Shown here piece by piece: positions 29,073 through 36,138 of a DNA stretch of 36,138 bases. Every line of letters starts with the position of its first letter. Positions within the stretch are counted from its first letter, which is position 1. The translations under genes were made by a program, and so were the position numbers. This stretch comes from a virus. Below the pieces are notes generated by a model that ran no database searches, had not been told where the DNA came from, and was given only the letters and a program-made list of their open reading frames with translations. The DNA lies in the IMG/VR virus record IMGVR_UViG_3300031951_000589, positions 1 through 36,138 of that record, one strand, 5' to 3'.

Positions 29073-31116
29073 ACTAATAAGTTTAAGTTTTGAAGGGATT
29101 GGAAGATTCACTAAGAAACAAACGGTAGACTTCTCAGACCGTGATAAACTTGTTCAGGTTGACGGTAAGAATGAAAATACCGGAGGCTCTTCAGGAGCTG
29201 GTAAATCTACCTTATTCCATTCATTAGACTACCTTCTTGGTCTAAATGATATCCCCACTACTGGGCTACAGTCTAGGAACGGCAAAGCCTCACTATGGGC
29301 TGAAGGCGTATTTGAAATTGATGACAAAAAAGTAACCGTTACTCGTTCTAAGAAAGACGGGCTTTCAATTGTATCTGAAGACGAATCCATTAGCGGAAAC
29401 GTCAAGCTTGCAGAAGAGCGCCTAGACCAACTGATAGGTGTACCTAAAAAACTATTTAAAAAGATGATTCATAAGAAGCAGAAAGAGGGTGGGTTTTTCC
29501 TTAACCTTACTGCTAAGGAATCGTTTGAGTTCCTAATTAAAGTCCTAGGTCTAGAGAACTGGACCGCTAAAATCGAAAAAATTGAAGAAGATATTAAATC
29601 TAAGCAAAAGCGCTTAGGTGAACTAAAAACAATCATTACAAATAAATACGATACACGCACTAGTCTACAGAGTATGTTAGAGCTTAAAAAGAAGCCTGAA
29701 GCTCCAGAATATACGGATGAGCAATACGAAACGCTAAGACAGAAAAAAGAGCTATTAGCTCCAGCTATCAAAGACCTTCGAGATACTCTAGAAGGCAAGA
29801 TGCGAGAAATACCTATACCTAGCGCAACTTCTGTGTACGTGGACGATTCTAATTTAAAATTAATTAGAGATAAGGTATTAGAAACTCAAAATAAGATAAA
29901 CAATGCTCAATACATGCATAAGACTAGATTAAATCTGTTAAGGTCTGAGATATCCTCAATCAAAGAATCTATATCTAAGTCAGAGTATGCTGAAAAAGAG
30001 CTACTTAATGTAGTCCAAAGAATTCAGAAGCTTAAAGAGCAGCAGAAACATATAGAATCAGAATCCTGCCCTACATGCTCTCAGAGCTGGAAAGGCAAGG
30101 ACGCTCAAGATAAAGTAAAACAAATTTCAGATGAGATTGGTATCTTAAGTGAAAAAGCTTGGGAGTGTAAACAATTATCCGATTCCAAGACTGGCTTAAT
30201 TCAAAAACATGAGACGGCAACTCAATCTCTTGTGTTAGAATCAGATTACAATCCAACTTATGAATTAGACCTAGAGCTTGACCAGTTTAGAAAAGAAGTG
30301 GCTGTAGAAGAAGGTAATATTGCCAGCGCCTTACTGTCAGCAGAAACTAAGACCAAGCTTGATAATGCTGAGTATGGAAATCAAGTTCAGAAGATTAGAA
30401 GCGAGTATGCAGATAAAATCAATACCGCTACTAATGAGTACAATAAAATAGAATCAGAAATGAACCTCATAGGTCAAGCTCTTCGTAGTTATAAGAATTC
30501 GCTACTAAATTACGAACTTGAAATGAAAGGTATTAAAGAAAAAATCAGAGAAGTTGACTTATCTTCGGTAGAGTTAGTTGAAGAAGAAATCAGGTTGGCT
30601 AAACAAGTTCTAGTCGCTGAAGAATCTAAGAAAGTGATTAAGGCATATACTATGCAGATTTTCCAAGAGTCGTTGGATTACATTGGAGAGCAAGCCTCTC
30701 AGATTCTATCTAACGTCCCTAATATGGCTAGTTCTACTATTTACTTTGAAAGTTGTAAAGAGACCAAATCAGGCTCTATTAAGGACGAGGTTAATCCAAT
30801 CATTAATATGGATGGAGAGAATGAGATTAGTATCAAAACGCTTTCTGGTGGCGAAAGAACTTCTATCGACCTAGCTGTAGATTTAGCTCTAATCGAGATG
30901 ATTGAAACTAAGGCTGGTAAGGGCGCAGACTTCTTTATTCTGGATGAGCCTTTTGACGGGCTCGATGCCGTAAACAAAACTGAATGTTTAGATATTTTAC
31001 AAAATTTAGATACTAATAAGAAAATTATTATCGTTGACCATAGTGCAGAATTAAAAGCATTAGTTCATGATATAATTATGGTCGTTCGTCAAGGTGAAGA
31101 TAGTTTTGTGGTATAA
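29065..31116 (+). CDS. SbcC/Rad50-type ATPase (T4 gp46-like)
   Basis: 683 residues, longer than T4 gp46 (560). Walker A is GSSGAGKST (41-49), followed by two long coiled-coil arms meeting at a zinc hook CPTC (335-338). The C-terminal half has the ABC signature LSGGERTS (593-600) and Walker B FFILDEP (623-629) with FDGLD. With the gp47-like nuclease it processes DNA ends to create single-stranded DNA for recombination and replication. The final Val-Val and the stop codon lie inside the TGGTATAATA element that serves the next gene. Confidence 0.93.
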   Translation: MIKLISLSFEGIGRFTKKQTVDFSDRDKLVQVDGKNENTGGSSGAGKSTLFHSLDYLLGLNDIPTTGLQSRNGKASLWAEGVFEIDDKKVTVTRSKKDGLSIVSEDESISGNVKLAEERLDQLIGVPKKLFKKMIHKKQKEGGFFLNLTAKESFEFLIKVLGLENWTAKIEKIEEDIKSKQKRLGELKTIITNKYDTRTSLQSMLELKKKPEAPEYTDEQYETLRQKKELLAPAIKDLRDTLEGKMREIPIPSATSVYVDDSNLKLIRDKVLETQNKINNAQYMHKTRLNLLRSEISSIKESISKSEYAEKELLNVVQRIQKLKEQQKHIESESCPTCSQSWKGKDAQDKVKQISDEIGILSEKAWECKQLSDSKTGLIQKHETATQSLVLESDYNPTYELDLELDQFRKEVAVEEGNIASALLSAETKTKLDNAEYGNQVQKIRSEYADKINTATNEYNKIESEMNLIGQALRSYKNSLLNYELEMKGIKEKIREVDLSSVELVEEEIRLAKQVLVAEESKKVIKAYTMQIFQESLDYIGEQASQILSNVPNMASSTIYFESCKETKSGSIKDEVNPIINMDGENEISIKTLSGGERTSIDLAVDLALIEMIETKAGKGADFFILDEPFDGLDAVNKTECLDILQNLDTNKKIIIVDHSAELKALVHDIIMVVRQGEDSFVV

Positions 31117-31118
31117 TA
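31109..31118 (+). promoter_or_regulatory. TGGTATAATA element overlapping the gp46-like stop
   Basis: Perfect copy preceded by TTTG. The TAA stop (31114-31116) lies within TATAAT. The transcript would have a leader of about 12 bases with AGGAG before ATG 31135. Confidence 0.65.
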
Positions 31119-31134
31119 AATCATAGGAGAAACC

Positions 31135-31491
31135 ATGAGCGTTAAAGATACTTTAGATTCTGATATTATCAATTTTTTTGAACATATTGATAATCAGAAT
31201 GTCAATGATAGGAGGCAAACCCTTCGTCAGCTCATGGATAAATATATCCATTTGACTAAAGCTGAATTGTTGATGGATAAGCATGATTTAGAGGTTATTG
31301 TCAGTAACGCAAAAACCCTTATGGCTCAGAGTGCTTTTCCAGTAAGTCTAGGTAATTCTAAAAGGAGAGTCCATGAAAATGAACAAGTTGCACTATGTCT
31401 AATTGAGAGTACAGTAAGTCATCTAAATAAAAAAGATTGTTTAAAACGGCTACCTAAATTTGATTATAGGAGCGATACTCTGGAGGAGTAA
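31135..31491 (+). CDS. Helical protein, unknown
   Basis: 118 residues with AGGAG before the ATG. Almost entirely predicted helix (DIINFFEHIDNQNVNDRRQT, KAELLMDKHDLEVIVSNAK) with a central KRRVHENEQVALCLIESTV. There is no signal peptide or metal motif apart from scattered Cys. It has its own TGGTATAATA element and is followed directly by the next gene with an adjacent stop/start. No family is recognised; genes between the recombination nuclease and ribonucleotide reductase are usually DNA-metabolism accessories. Confidence 0.55.
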   Translation: MSVKDTLDSDIINFFEHIDNQNVNDRRQTLRQLMDKYIHLTKAELLMDKHDLEVIVSNAKTLMAQSAFPVSLGNSKRRVHENEQVALCLIESTVSHLNKKDCLKRLPKFDYRSDTLEE

Positions 31492-31794
31492 ATGGATAGA
31501 GCTATGTTAAAGAAAAAAGTACAGAAAGATAATCCGACTTTTACAGACAGTGTGGACGGCTTGACCGTAGCTGATTTGGAAAAGAATATGCTTATGTACG
31601 CTAAGCATAAAGAAGATACCGAAATGGCTTTGAAAGAAGATGAGGAAATTCAAGATGTTCAGGAACAGCTCAAAGAACTTAAGGCTCCCTATAATGACGC
31701 TATGAAAGCTCTTAAAATGAAAATGGCTTATATAAACATTTTAATTAGAGAGAAGACAGATGGCGAAGCAGAAAAAGAAGAAAGCGCAGAATAA
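31492..31794 (+). CDS. Small coiled-coil protein, unknown
   Basis: 100 residues; ATG directly follows the previous TAA, with GGAGG in the preceding codons. An N-terminal helix-loop (KKKVQKDNPTFTDSVDGLTV) leads to a long coiled coil (KHKEDTEMALKEDEEIQDVQ, EQLKELKAPYNDAMKALKMK) and an acidic tail (EAEKEESAE). The last 35 bases also encode the start of the HNH endonuclease in another frame. No family is recognised; it could be a binding partner of a DNA enzyme. Confidence 0.55.
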   Translation: MDRAMLKKKVQKDNPTFTDSVDGLTVADLEKNMLMYAKHKEDTEMALKEDEEIQDVQEQLKELKAPYNDAMKALKMKMAYINILIREKTDGEAEKEESAE

Positions 31795-32416
31795 ATCCCC
31801 ATACGATGAAAACGGTAAATGGAAAGACGAGAAACGATTAGTTATCGGCGCTATCCGTAGGCTATTTAGACAAGCACCTCAATTCAAAGAAGTTCATGAA
31901 GCTTCTAGAGTTGAGGTTCCTAAATATAATAAGGACGGCAGTCTTTCCAAGAAACCCCATGTTAAACGGACTTGTGAAGTTTGTGGAGAGCTTTTTTCAT
32001 CAACCAATATTGCTATCGACCATATCGAACCTATGGTTCCAATTTATTTGACAAACGATGATTTGACTTATAATGAGATAGTTAGCAAGATTATTTGTGA
32101 TAAATCTAACTTACAGAGGATTTGTAATCCCAAGAAAGGCAAAAAGAATAAGCCGACTTTTTTACAGTTTTGCCACCAAAAGAAAACTCATAAGGAAAAC
32201 TTTATGAGAAGAAAGTGGGCAGAGCATCTTGAAAAGAAGGGGATTACTAAAAGAATCGATAAGGATGAGGAGTACTATTTCTTTAGTAAACAATTAGAGC
32301 CTAAGTGGGAAGAGCTTTACAGGCAAGAGCTTGAAGCGCAATTTAAAGAAATTGTAGAGAAAGAAGAAAGAAAGCGTTTACGGGAAGAGAAAAGACTGCT
32401 AAAATTAAAGAAATAA
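31760..32416 (+). CDS. HNH endonuclease
   Basis: 218 residues, overlapping the previous gene by 35 bases, with AGAGAAG before the ATG. A zinc knuckle CEVCGELF near residue 73 is followed by IAIDHIEPM (the DH motif), DKSNLQRIC and FCHQKKTHKENF, the classic C..C-DH-N-LQ-CH..K HNH order. The N-terminus is very basic (MAKQKKKKAQNK), and the C-terminus is a long Lys/Glu coiled coil. It may be a free-standing homing enzyme, or an HNH packaging or DNA-cleavage factor as in other phages; its extensive overlap with the upstream gene suggests a long-established gene rather than a recent insertion. Confidence 0.85.
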   Translation: MAKQKKKKAQNKSPYDENGKWKDEKRLVIGAIRRLFRQAPQFKEVHEASRVEVPKYNKDGSLSKKPHVKRTCEVCGELFSSTNIAIDHIEPMVPIYLTNDDLTYNEIVSKIICDKSNLQRICNPKKGKKNKPTFLQFCHQKKTHKENFMRRKWAEHLEKKGITKRIDKDEEYYFFSKQLEPKWEELYRQELEAQFKEIVEKEERKRLREEKRLLKLKK

Positions 32417-32428
32417 AAAAGAGGTAAT

Positions 32429-33388
32429 ATGAGCATGATGTCCTCTAGAGCTACGTATAAGCCTTTTGTCTATGAACAAGCTTATAAGTACTGGGAATCG
32501 CAACAACAAGCTCACTGGCTTCATACGGAAATTAGTATGGCTGGTGATATAAGTGACTTTAAAACAAACTTAACAGAATCAGAAAAACATGTAATCGGAC
32601 ACATTCTTAAGGGATTTACTCAATCCGAAATCTTTATTGGAGATTACTGGAGTAATAAAGTAGGGAAATGGTTTAAGCATCCTGAGATTCAGATGATGGC
32701 TGCTACCTTCTCTTCCTTCGAGTCCATTCACGCTGTAAGCTACGCTTATTTGAACGATAGCTTGGGATTGGATGACTATGCCGCATTTATGCACGACCCT
32801 AGCACTAAAGCCAAAATTGACCGTCTAGTATCCGCTAAAGGTAAGTCCAAGGAAGATATAGCTAAATCACTTGCTATCTTTTCTGGATTTAATGAAGGCG
32901 TAAACCTGTTCAGCTCATTTGCTATTCTCATGAACTTTCAGAGATTCAACAAGATGAAAGGCTTAGGTCAAATTATTGCCTTTAGTATTAGGGACGAATC
33001 CCTACATTCTGAAGCTGGGTGCTGGCTGTTCCGTACATTTATTGAAGAAAATCCAGATATCTGGACTGATGAGCTAAAGGCAGATATTTACGAAGCTGCC
33101 AGAGTTACAGTACAGCTTGAGGATGAATTTATTGATAAAGCCTTTGAACTTGGTGATATGGAGGGTCTATCTAAAGATGACCTTAAAAACTATATTAGAT
33201 TCAGAGCTAATACAAAACTTCAAGACTTAGGTCTTAAGACTAACTGGAAATCTGTTAAAAAAGAATCTATTGAAAATATGATGTGGTTTGACATCCTCTC
33301 CAACGGTGTTGAAATGCAAGATTTTTTTGCCGGTCGTGTAAGTTCGTATTCTAAAGGCACTATAGATTGGAGTAAAATGTATGAGTAA
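32429..33388 (+). CDS. nrdB: Ribonucleotide reductase class I small subunit
   Basis: 319 residues with GAGGT before the ATG. The diiron site is complete: Glu67 in TQSEIF (where E. coli NrdB has Asp84), Glu98 and His101 in FESIHAVSY with the radical Tyr105 four residues after the His, Glu156 in FNEGVN, and Glu190 and His193 in RDESLHSE. It supplies the tyrosyl radical to NrdA for making deoxynucleotides. The length is like NrdF-type subunits. The last eight bases overlap the start of an inserted GIY-YIG endonuclease, but the C-terminus that docks to NrdA (IDWSKMYE) appears intact. Confidence 0.94.
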   Translation: MSMMSSRATYKPFVYEQAYKYWESQQQAHWLHTEISMAGDISDFKTNLTESEKHVIGHILKGFTQSEIFIGDYWSNKVGKWFKHPEIQMMAATFSSFESIHAVSYAYLNDSLGLDDYAAFMHDPSTKAKIDRLVSAKGKSKEDIAKSLAIFSGFNEGVNLFSSFAILMNFQRFNKMKGLGQIIAFSIRDESLHSEAGCWLFRTFIEENPDIWTDELKADIYEAARVTVQLEDEFIDKAFELGDMEGLSKDDLKNYIRFRANTKLQDLGLKTNWKSVKKESIENMMWFDILSNGVEMQDFFAGRVSSYSKGTIDWSKMYE

Positions 33389-34109
33389 ATTAATCATATA
33401 TAAGATAACTAACCTAATTAACAATAAGACATATGTAGGTCAAACCATCAGAGGATTAGATAAAAGAATAAAACAATATAAAAGCAACTTAGGCGGAGGT
33501 CAGTATGCTTTAAAAAATGCTTTTAATAAATACGGTTTTGATAATTTTTTATTTGAAGAATTATTTATATGTTTTGATAAACATGATTTAAATTATTTTG
33601 AAAAATATTTTATAAATAGTCTTGATAGTTTATATCCTAATGGATATAATTTAACTACTGGCGGTGATTCTAATTTTAATTTTACAGAACAAACTATTGC
33701 TAAAATGAGTAAAGCTAAAAAAGGTAAACCAACTTGGAATAAAGGTAAGAAAGGAAGTATACCTTGGAATAAAGGCAAAAAGGGTTTTATAACTCAGTCA
33801 CAAGAATCTAATCTAAAAAGAAGTAGGTTTGGAGCTGAAAATCATTTTTACAACAAAAAACATTCTTTAAAGACGATACAAAAAATATCGCTTAAAAAGA
33901 AAGGCTCTATACCTCATAATCTTAATACAAATAAAATTTGTAAAGTTAAAGGTAGTATTTCTTGTATTTATGAAGATATAAGAGATTTATCTAAGGAAGG
34001 GTTTAATTCGTCTTGTATATTGCGCTGCTGTCGTAATGAAAGAAAAAGTCATTTAGGGTTTAATTTTCAGTTTTATAAGGAGTCTTATGTTACAGAAATT
34101 GCAAGATAG
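33381..34109 (+). CDS. GIY-YIG homing endonuclease with NUMOD3 motifs
   Basis: 242 residues. The N-terminal nuclease domain begins LIIYKITNLINNKTYVGQT (GIY-YIG motif as IYK...TYVGQT), with the conserved Arg in LDKRIKQY and Glu in YFEKYFINS. The DNA-binding part contains two tandem NUMOD3-type copies (GKPTWNKGKKG, SIPWNKGKKG) and a C-terminal NUMOD1-like HTH (SCIYEDIRDLSKEGFNSS). The gene is far more AT-rich than its neighbours: 33541-33660 has 18 G/C in 120 bases. It is inserted between nrdB and nrdA, overlapping both by 8 and 23 bases and leaving each intact. T4 also carries a free-standing homing endonuclease, MobE, between its nrd genes. Confidence 0.92.
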   Translation: MSKLIIYKITNLINNKTYVGQTIRGLDKRIKQYKSNLGGGQYALKNAFNKYGFDNFLFEELFICFDKHDLNYFEKYFINSLDSLYPNGYNLTTGGDSNFNFTEQTIAKMSKAKKGKPTWNKGKKGSIPWNKGKKGFITQSQESNLKRSRFGAENHFYNKKHSLKTIQKISLKKKGSIPHNLNTNKICKVKGSISCIYEDIRDLSKEGFNSSCILRCCRNERKSHLGFNFQFYKESYVTEIAR

Positions 34110-35796
34110 TGGGGAAGCTCCAAAATGGCTAACTGAAGAAGGACTTAAGACTTTGTATGGTGGTTATTTAGGTCCTAATGAAACACCTCGTACAGCTTGG
34201 GTTAGAGCAAGTAGCGCTATGGCTAAATCCCTCAATAGACCTGATTTACAAGAGGATTTTTTTGAAATTATATGGAATAATTGGCTTTGTCTTGCTACTC
34301 CTGTTCTATGTAATTTAGGTACTGACCGTGGACTTCCTATCTCATGTAATAGTATCCATGTAGGAGATTCTGTAGACTCTATCTTTGGTAAAGCCCACGA
34401 GCTTGCTATGTTATCTAAAAACGGCGCTGGCGTTGGTATCTACCTAGGAGACGTTAGAGGTAGAGGAGCCTTAATTAAGGGCAATGGAAGGTCTGAGGGG
34501 GTTATCCCGTGGGCTAAGGTTTACGATACAACTTGTGTAAGCGTAAGTCAGGGCTCTACTCGTAGAGGAGCTGGAGCTGCTTACCTAGATATCAACCATC
34601 CCGATATTGAAGAATTTATCAATATCCGCCGCCCTACTGGAGATGTCAATCGCAGGTGTATGAATCTTCACCACGCTGTTTGTATAGACGATGAGTTTAT
34701 GAAACGTCTAGAATCTGGCGAAGAGAAAGCTCGTCATTTATGGACTGAAATTATCAAGAGTCGTTTTGAGACGGGTGAACCGTATCTATTTTTTAAAGAT
34801 AATGTAAATAACCAAAGACCTCAAAGCTATATTCAAAACAGTCTTTTTATCAAGACTTCTAATATCTGTAATGAGATTTATCTATATACCGACCCAGAAC
34901 ATACTTTTGTATGCTGTCTCTCCAGTCAAAACGTAGCTAGATACCTAGAGTGGAAAGACTGGAAATCACCACGCTCGGGTAAAACATTAACAGAACTTAC
35001 CACGTATGCTCTTGACGCTGTTATGACTGAATATATCAGTAAAGCTAAGGGTATTCCGGGGTTCGAGGCTTCTGTAAGATTTGCTGAGAAATCTCGTGCG
35101 ATTGGTATTGGAGTACTGGGGTGGCATACATTCCTTCAGGAAAATAATATCCCGTTCGATAGCTTCCAAGCCATGATGTATAATAATGAGATTTTTAAGA
35201 AGATGCGTGAGGATGCAGATAAAGCTACGGCAGACTTAGCTAAAGAATATGGTGAGCCTGAATGGTGTAAGGGTCTAGGTCGTAGAAATAGTCACTGTAT
35301 TGCAGTAGCTCCTACGGTATCTAACTCTATTATATCAGGCTCTGTATCAGCAGGCATTGAGCCTATAGCGGCTAACGTATTTGCACTTAAAACGGCTAAG
35401 GGTACTTTCTTACGCAAAAATAAGACCTTGGAAAAACTACTTATCTCTAAGAATAAAGATTTGCCAGATGTCTGGAAATCAATTTCTCAGAATGATGGTT
35501 CGGTCCAACACCTAACTTTTCTAACCGCTGAAGAAAAAGAGATTTTCCTAACAGCTCGTGAGATTAATCAGTTTGCTATTATTAAGCAAGCAGCTCAGCG
35601 TCAGAAGTATATCGACCAAGGTCAAAGCGTAAATTTATTTTTTGGTAAGAATTCTGACCCTAAGTATGTCCATCAAGTTCATGTAGAGGCTTGGAAAAGT
35701 AACCTAAAGGGTTTATATTACTGTAGAGCTGAGTCTTCTTTGAAAGGTGATATGGTCAATAGACAGAAAGAAGAATGTGCTGCCTGCGAAGCGTAA
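34087..35796 (+). CDS. nrdA: Ribonucleotide reductase class I large subunit
   Basis: 569 residues, AAGGAG before ATG 34087, which lies inside the end of the endonuclease gene. Catalytic residues are all present: Cys87 (LPISC, E. coli Cys225), Asn259-Cys261-Glu263 (SNICNEI), the redox Cys in VCCLSS (276-277), the radical-transfer pair Tyr544-Tyr545 (LYYCR), and the C-terminal CxxC 564-567 (CAACEA). It reduces ribonucleotides to deoxyribonucleotides with NrdB. Compared with E. coli NrdA about 138 residues are missing before the first catalytic Cys, so the N-terminal ATP-cone is absent and overall dATP inhibition by that route is unlikely. Confidence 0.94.
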   Translation: MLQKLQDSGEAPKWLTEEGLKTLYGGYLGPNETPRTAWVRASSAMAKSLNRPDLQEDFFEIIWNNWLCLATPVLCNLGTDRGLPISCNSIHVGDSVDSIFGKAHELAMLSKNGAGVGIYLGDVRGRGALIKGNGRSEGVIPWAKVYDTTCVSVSQGSTRRGAGAAYLDINHPDIEEFINIRRPTGDVNRRCMNLHHAVCIDDEFMKRLESGEEKARHLWTEIIKSRFETGEPYLFFKDNVNNQRPQSYIQNSLFIKTSNICNEIYLYTDPEHTFVCCLSSQNVARYLEWKDWKSPRSGKTLTELTTYALDAVMTEYISKAKGIPGFEASVRFAEKSRAIGIGVLGWHTFLQENNIPFDSFQAMMYNNEIFKKMREDADKATADLAKEYGEPEWCKGLGRRNSHCIAVAPTVSNSIISGSVSAGIEPIAANVFALKTAKGTFLRKNKTLEKLLISKNKDLPDVWKSISQNDGSVQHLTFLTAEEKEIFLTAREINQFAIIKQAAQRQKYIDQGQSVNLFFGKNSDPKYVHQVHVEAWKSNLKGLYYCRAESSLKGDMVNRQKEECAACEA

Positions 35797-35803
35797 ATAA
35801 ATG

Positions 35804-35813
35804 TGGTATAATA
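35804..35813 (+). promoter_or_regulatory. TGGTATAATA element after nrdA
   Basis: Perfect copy preceded by AATG, eight bases after the nrdA stop. The transcript would have a short leader with GAGGTG before ATG 35829. Confidence 0.65.
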
Positions 35814-35828
35814 TATTAGAGGTGAATT

Positions 35829-36138
35829 ATGAAAAACATATTCTCTGACGACGAGTCGTCGGAATTTGAACAAAGCAACGTCCCAGACGATGCCCAGCTA
35901 GAAAAAATTCTTAGCGAAGTAGAAGAATCTGAGGAAGAGGAGGAGCAGGCTCCTAAATCCCAACCTGTTAAGAAATCTTCAAAGCCAGTGGCTAAATCAG
36001 CCTACGCTTTAAGCAGTAATGAAACAAACGTTCTTCAGACGGCTATGGTTCAATTAGACCAAGCTCGTCTATATGAGATGCTTCTTAAGCATAATCTATT
36101 TGAAGGAGTTAAGGCTAACGCAGCCTCTCTTAAGAATG
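35829..36138 (+). CDS. Acidic N-terminus protein, unknown (cut by right edge)
   Basis: 103 codons are visible from ATG 35829 to the edge of the window, with GAGGTG seven bases upstream and a TGGTATAATA element in front. The first ~45 residues are strongly acidic and disordered (SDDESSEFEQ, SEVEESEEEEEQA), then a Lys/Pro/Ser linker, then a helical domain with NETNVLQTAMVQLDQARLYE followed by LKHNLF. The acidic-tail plus helical layout could suit a polymerase- or DNA-mimicking accessory factor, but the C-terminus is missing and no family is assigned. Confidence 0.55.
   Translation, partial: MKNIFSDDESSEFEQSNVPDDAQLEKILSEVEESEEEEEQAPKSQPVKKSSKPVAKSAYALSSNETNVLQTAMVQLDQARLYEMLLKHNLFEGVKANAASLKN

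Noticed and set aside
34087-34350. Possibility that the homing endonuclease truncated nrdA
   Set aside because: All catalytic residues and a good ribosome binding site are present; only the ATP-cone is missing, which also occurs naturally in this family.
1-36138. tRNA genes, CRISPR arrays, integrase or attachment sites
   Set aside because: None was recognised on reading through both strands; the few non-coding gaps are too short or explained by promoters and terminators.

Overview
The window is part of the genome of a tailed double-stranded DNA phage (Caudoviricetes). It carries large terminase, portal, a MuF-type head protein, a prohead protease, a major capsid protein, a class I ribonucleotide reductase, T4 gp46/gp47-type recombination nuclease subunits and a GroEL-like chaperonin. 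Base composition is AT-rich (roughly 35-40% GC by eye), coding density is very high, and many genes overlap by 1-35 bases. Four features suggest a Gram-negative host: Sec-type signal peptides, a predicted periplasmic ClpP-like protease, an M15 peptidoglycan peptidase, and sigma70-like promoters. I cannot name the host or the nearest known phage. No tRNA, CRISPR array or insertion sequence was seen.

Layout. 1-5204 (minus strand): a giant His/Asp/Glu-rich protein running off the left edge, a possible effector-like protein, a head-tail connector candidate and a small virion-type protein. 5275-7515 (plus): a P-loop kinase-like gene, then a run of very small genes behind sigma70-like promoters with -35 and -10 elements, probably early expressed. 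7568-10081 (minus): the capsid operon (small virion protein, coiled-coil scaffold candidate, major capsid protein). 10290-13279 (plus): prohead protease fused to phage tail-end domains, Nudix hydrolase, and a repeat-containing virion-type protein. 13356-21824 (plus): two small genes, GroEL-like chaperonin, large terminase, beta-rich virion protein, portal, Q/M/E-rich protein and MuF-like protein. 21821-22240 (minus): a lone M15 peptidase. 22290-27043 (plus): UvsW-like helicase, a sigma-like factor, a possible GroES-like protein, the gp47-like nuclease, an unknown gene and a small-terminase candidate. 27075-28741 (plus): three exported proteins including a ClpP-like serine protease. 28812-36138 (plus): zinc ribbon, gp46-like ATPase, two small genes, HNH endonuclease, nrdB, a GIY-YIG homing endonuclease, nrdA, and an acidic protein cut by the right edge.

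The most interesting system is transcriptional. A ten-base element, TGGTATAATA or a close variant, stands before at least 13 genes on both strands with no consistent -35 box. In five cases the TATAAT hexamer ends only 5-6 bases before the ATG, which predicts leaderless mRNAs. In two cases the stop codon of the upstream gene lies inside the element. The gene at 23790-24827 looks like a divergent sigma factor: regions 2 and 3 are recognisable, but the protein ends inside region 4.1 and so lacks the -35-binding helix-turn-helix. It sits next to the gp47/gp46 pair, as T4 gene 55 does, and is itself preceded by the element. My working model is that this factor reads the element as a phage-specific, -35-independent promoter, while the small-gene block at 5.8-7.5 kb uses host sigma70. 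The main alternative is that the elements are ordinary extended -10 promoters read by host sigma70.
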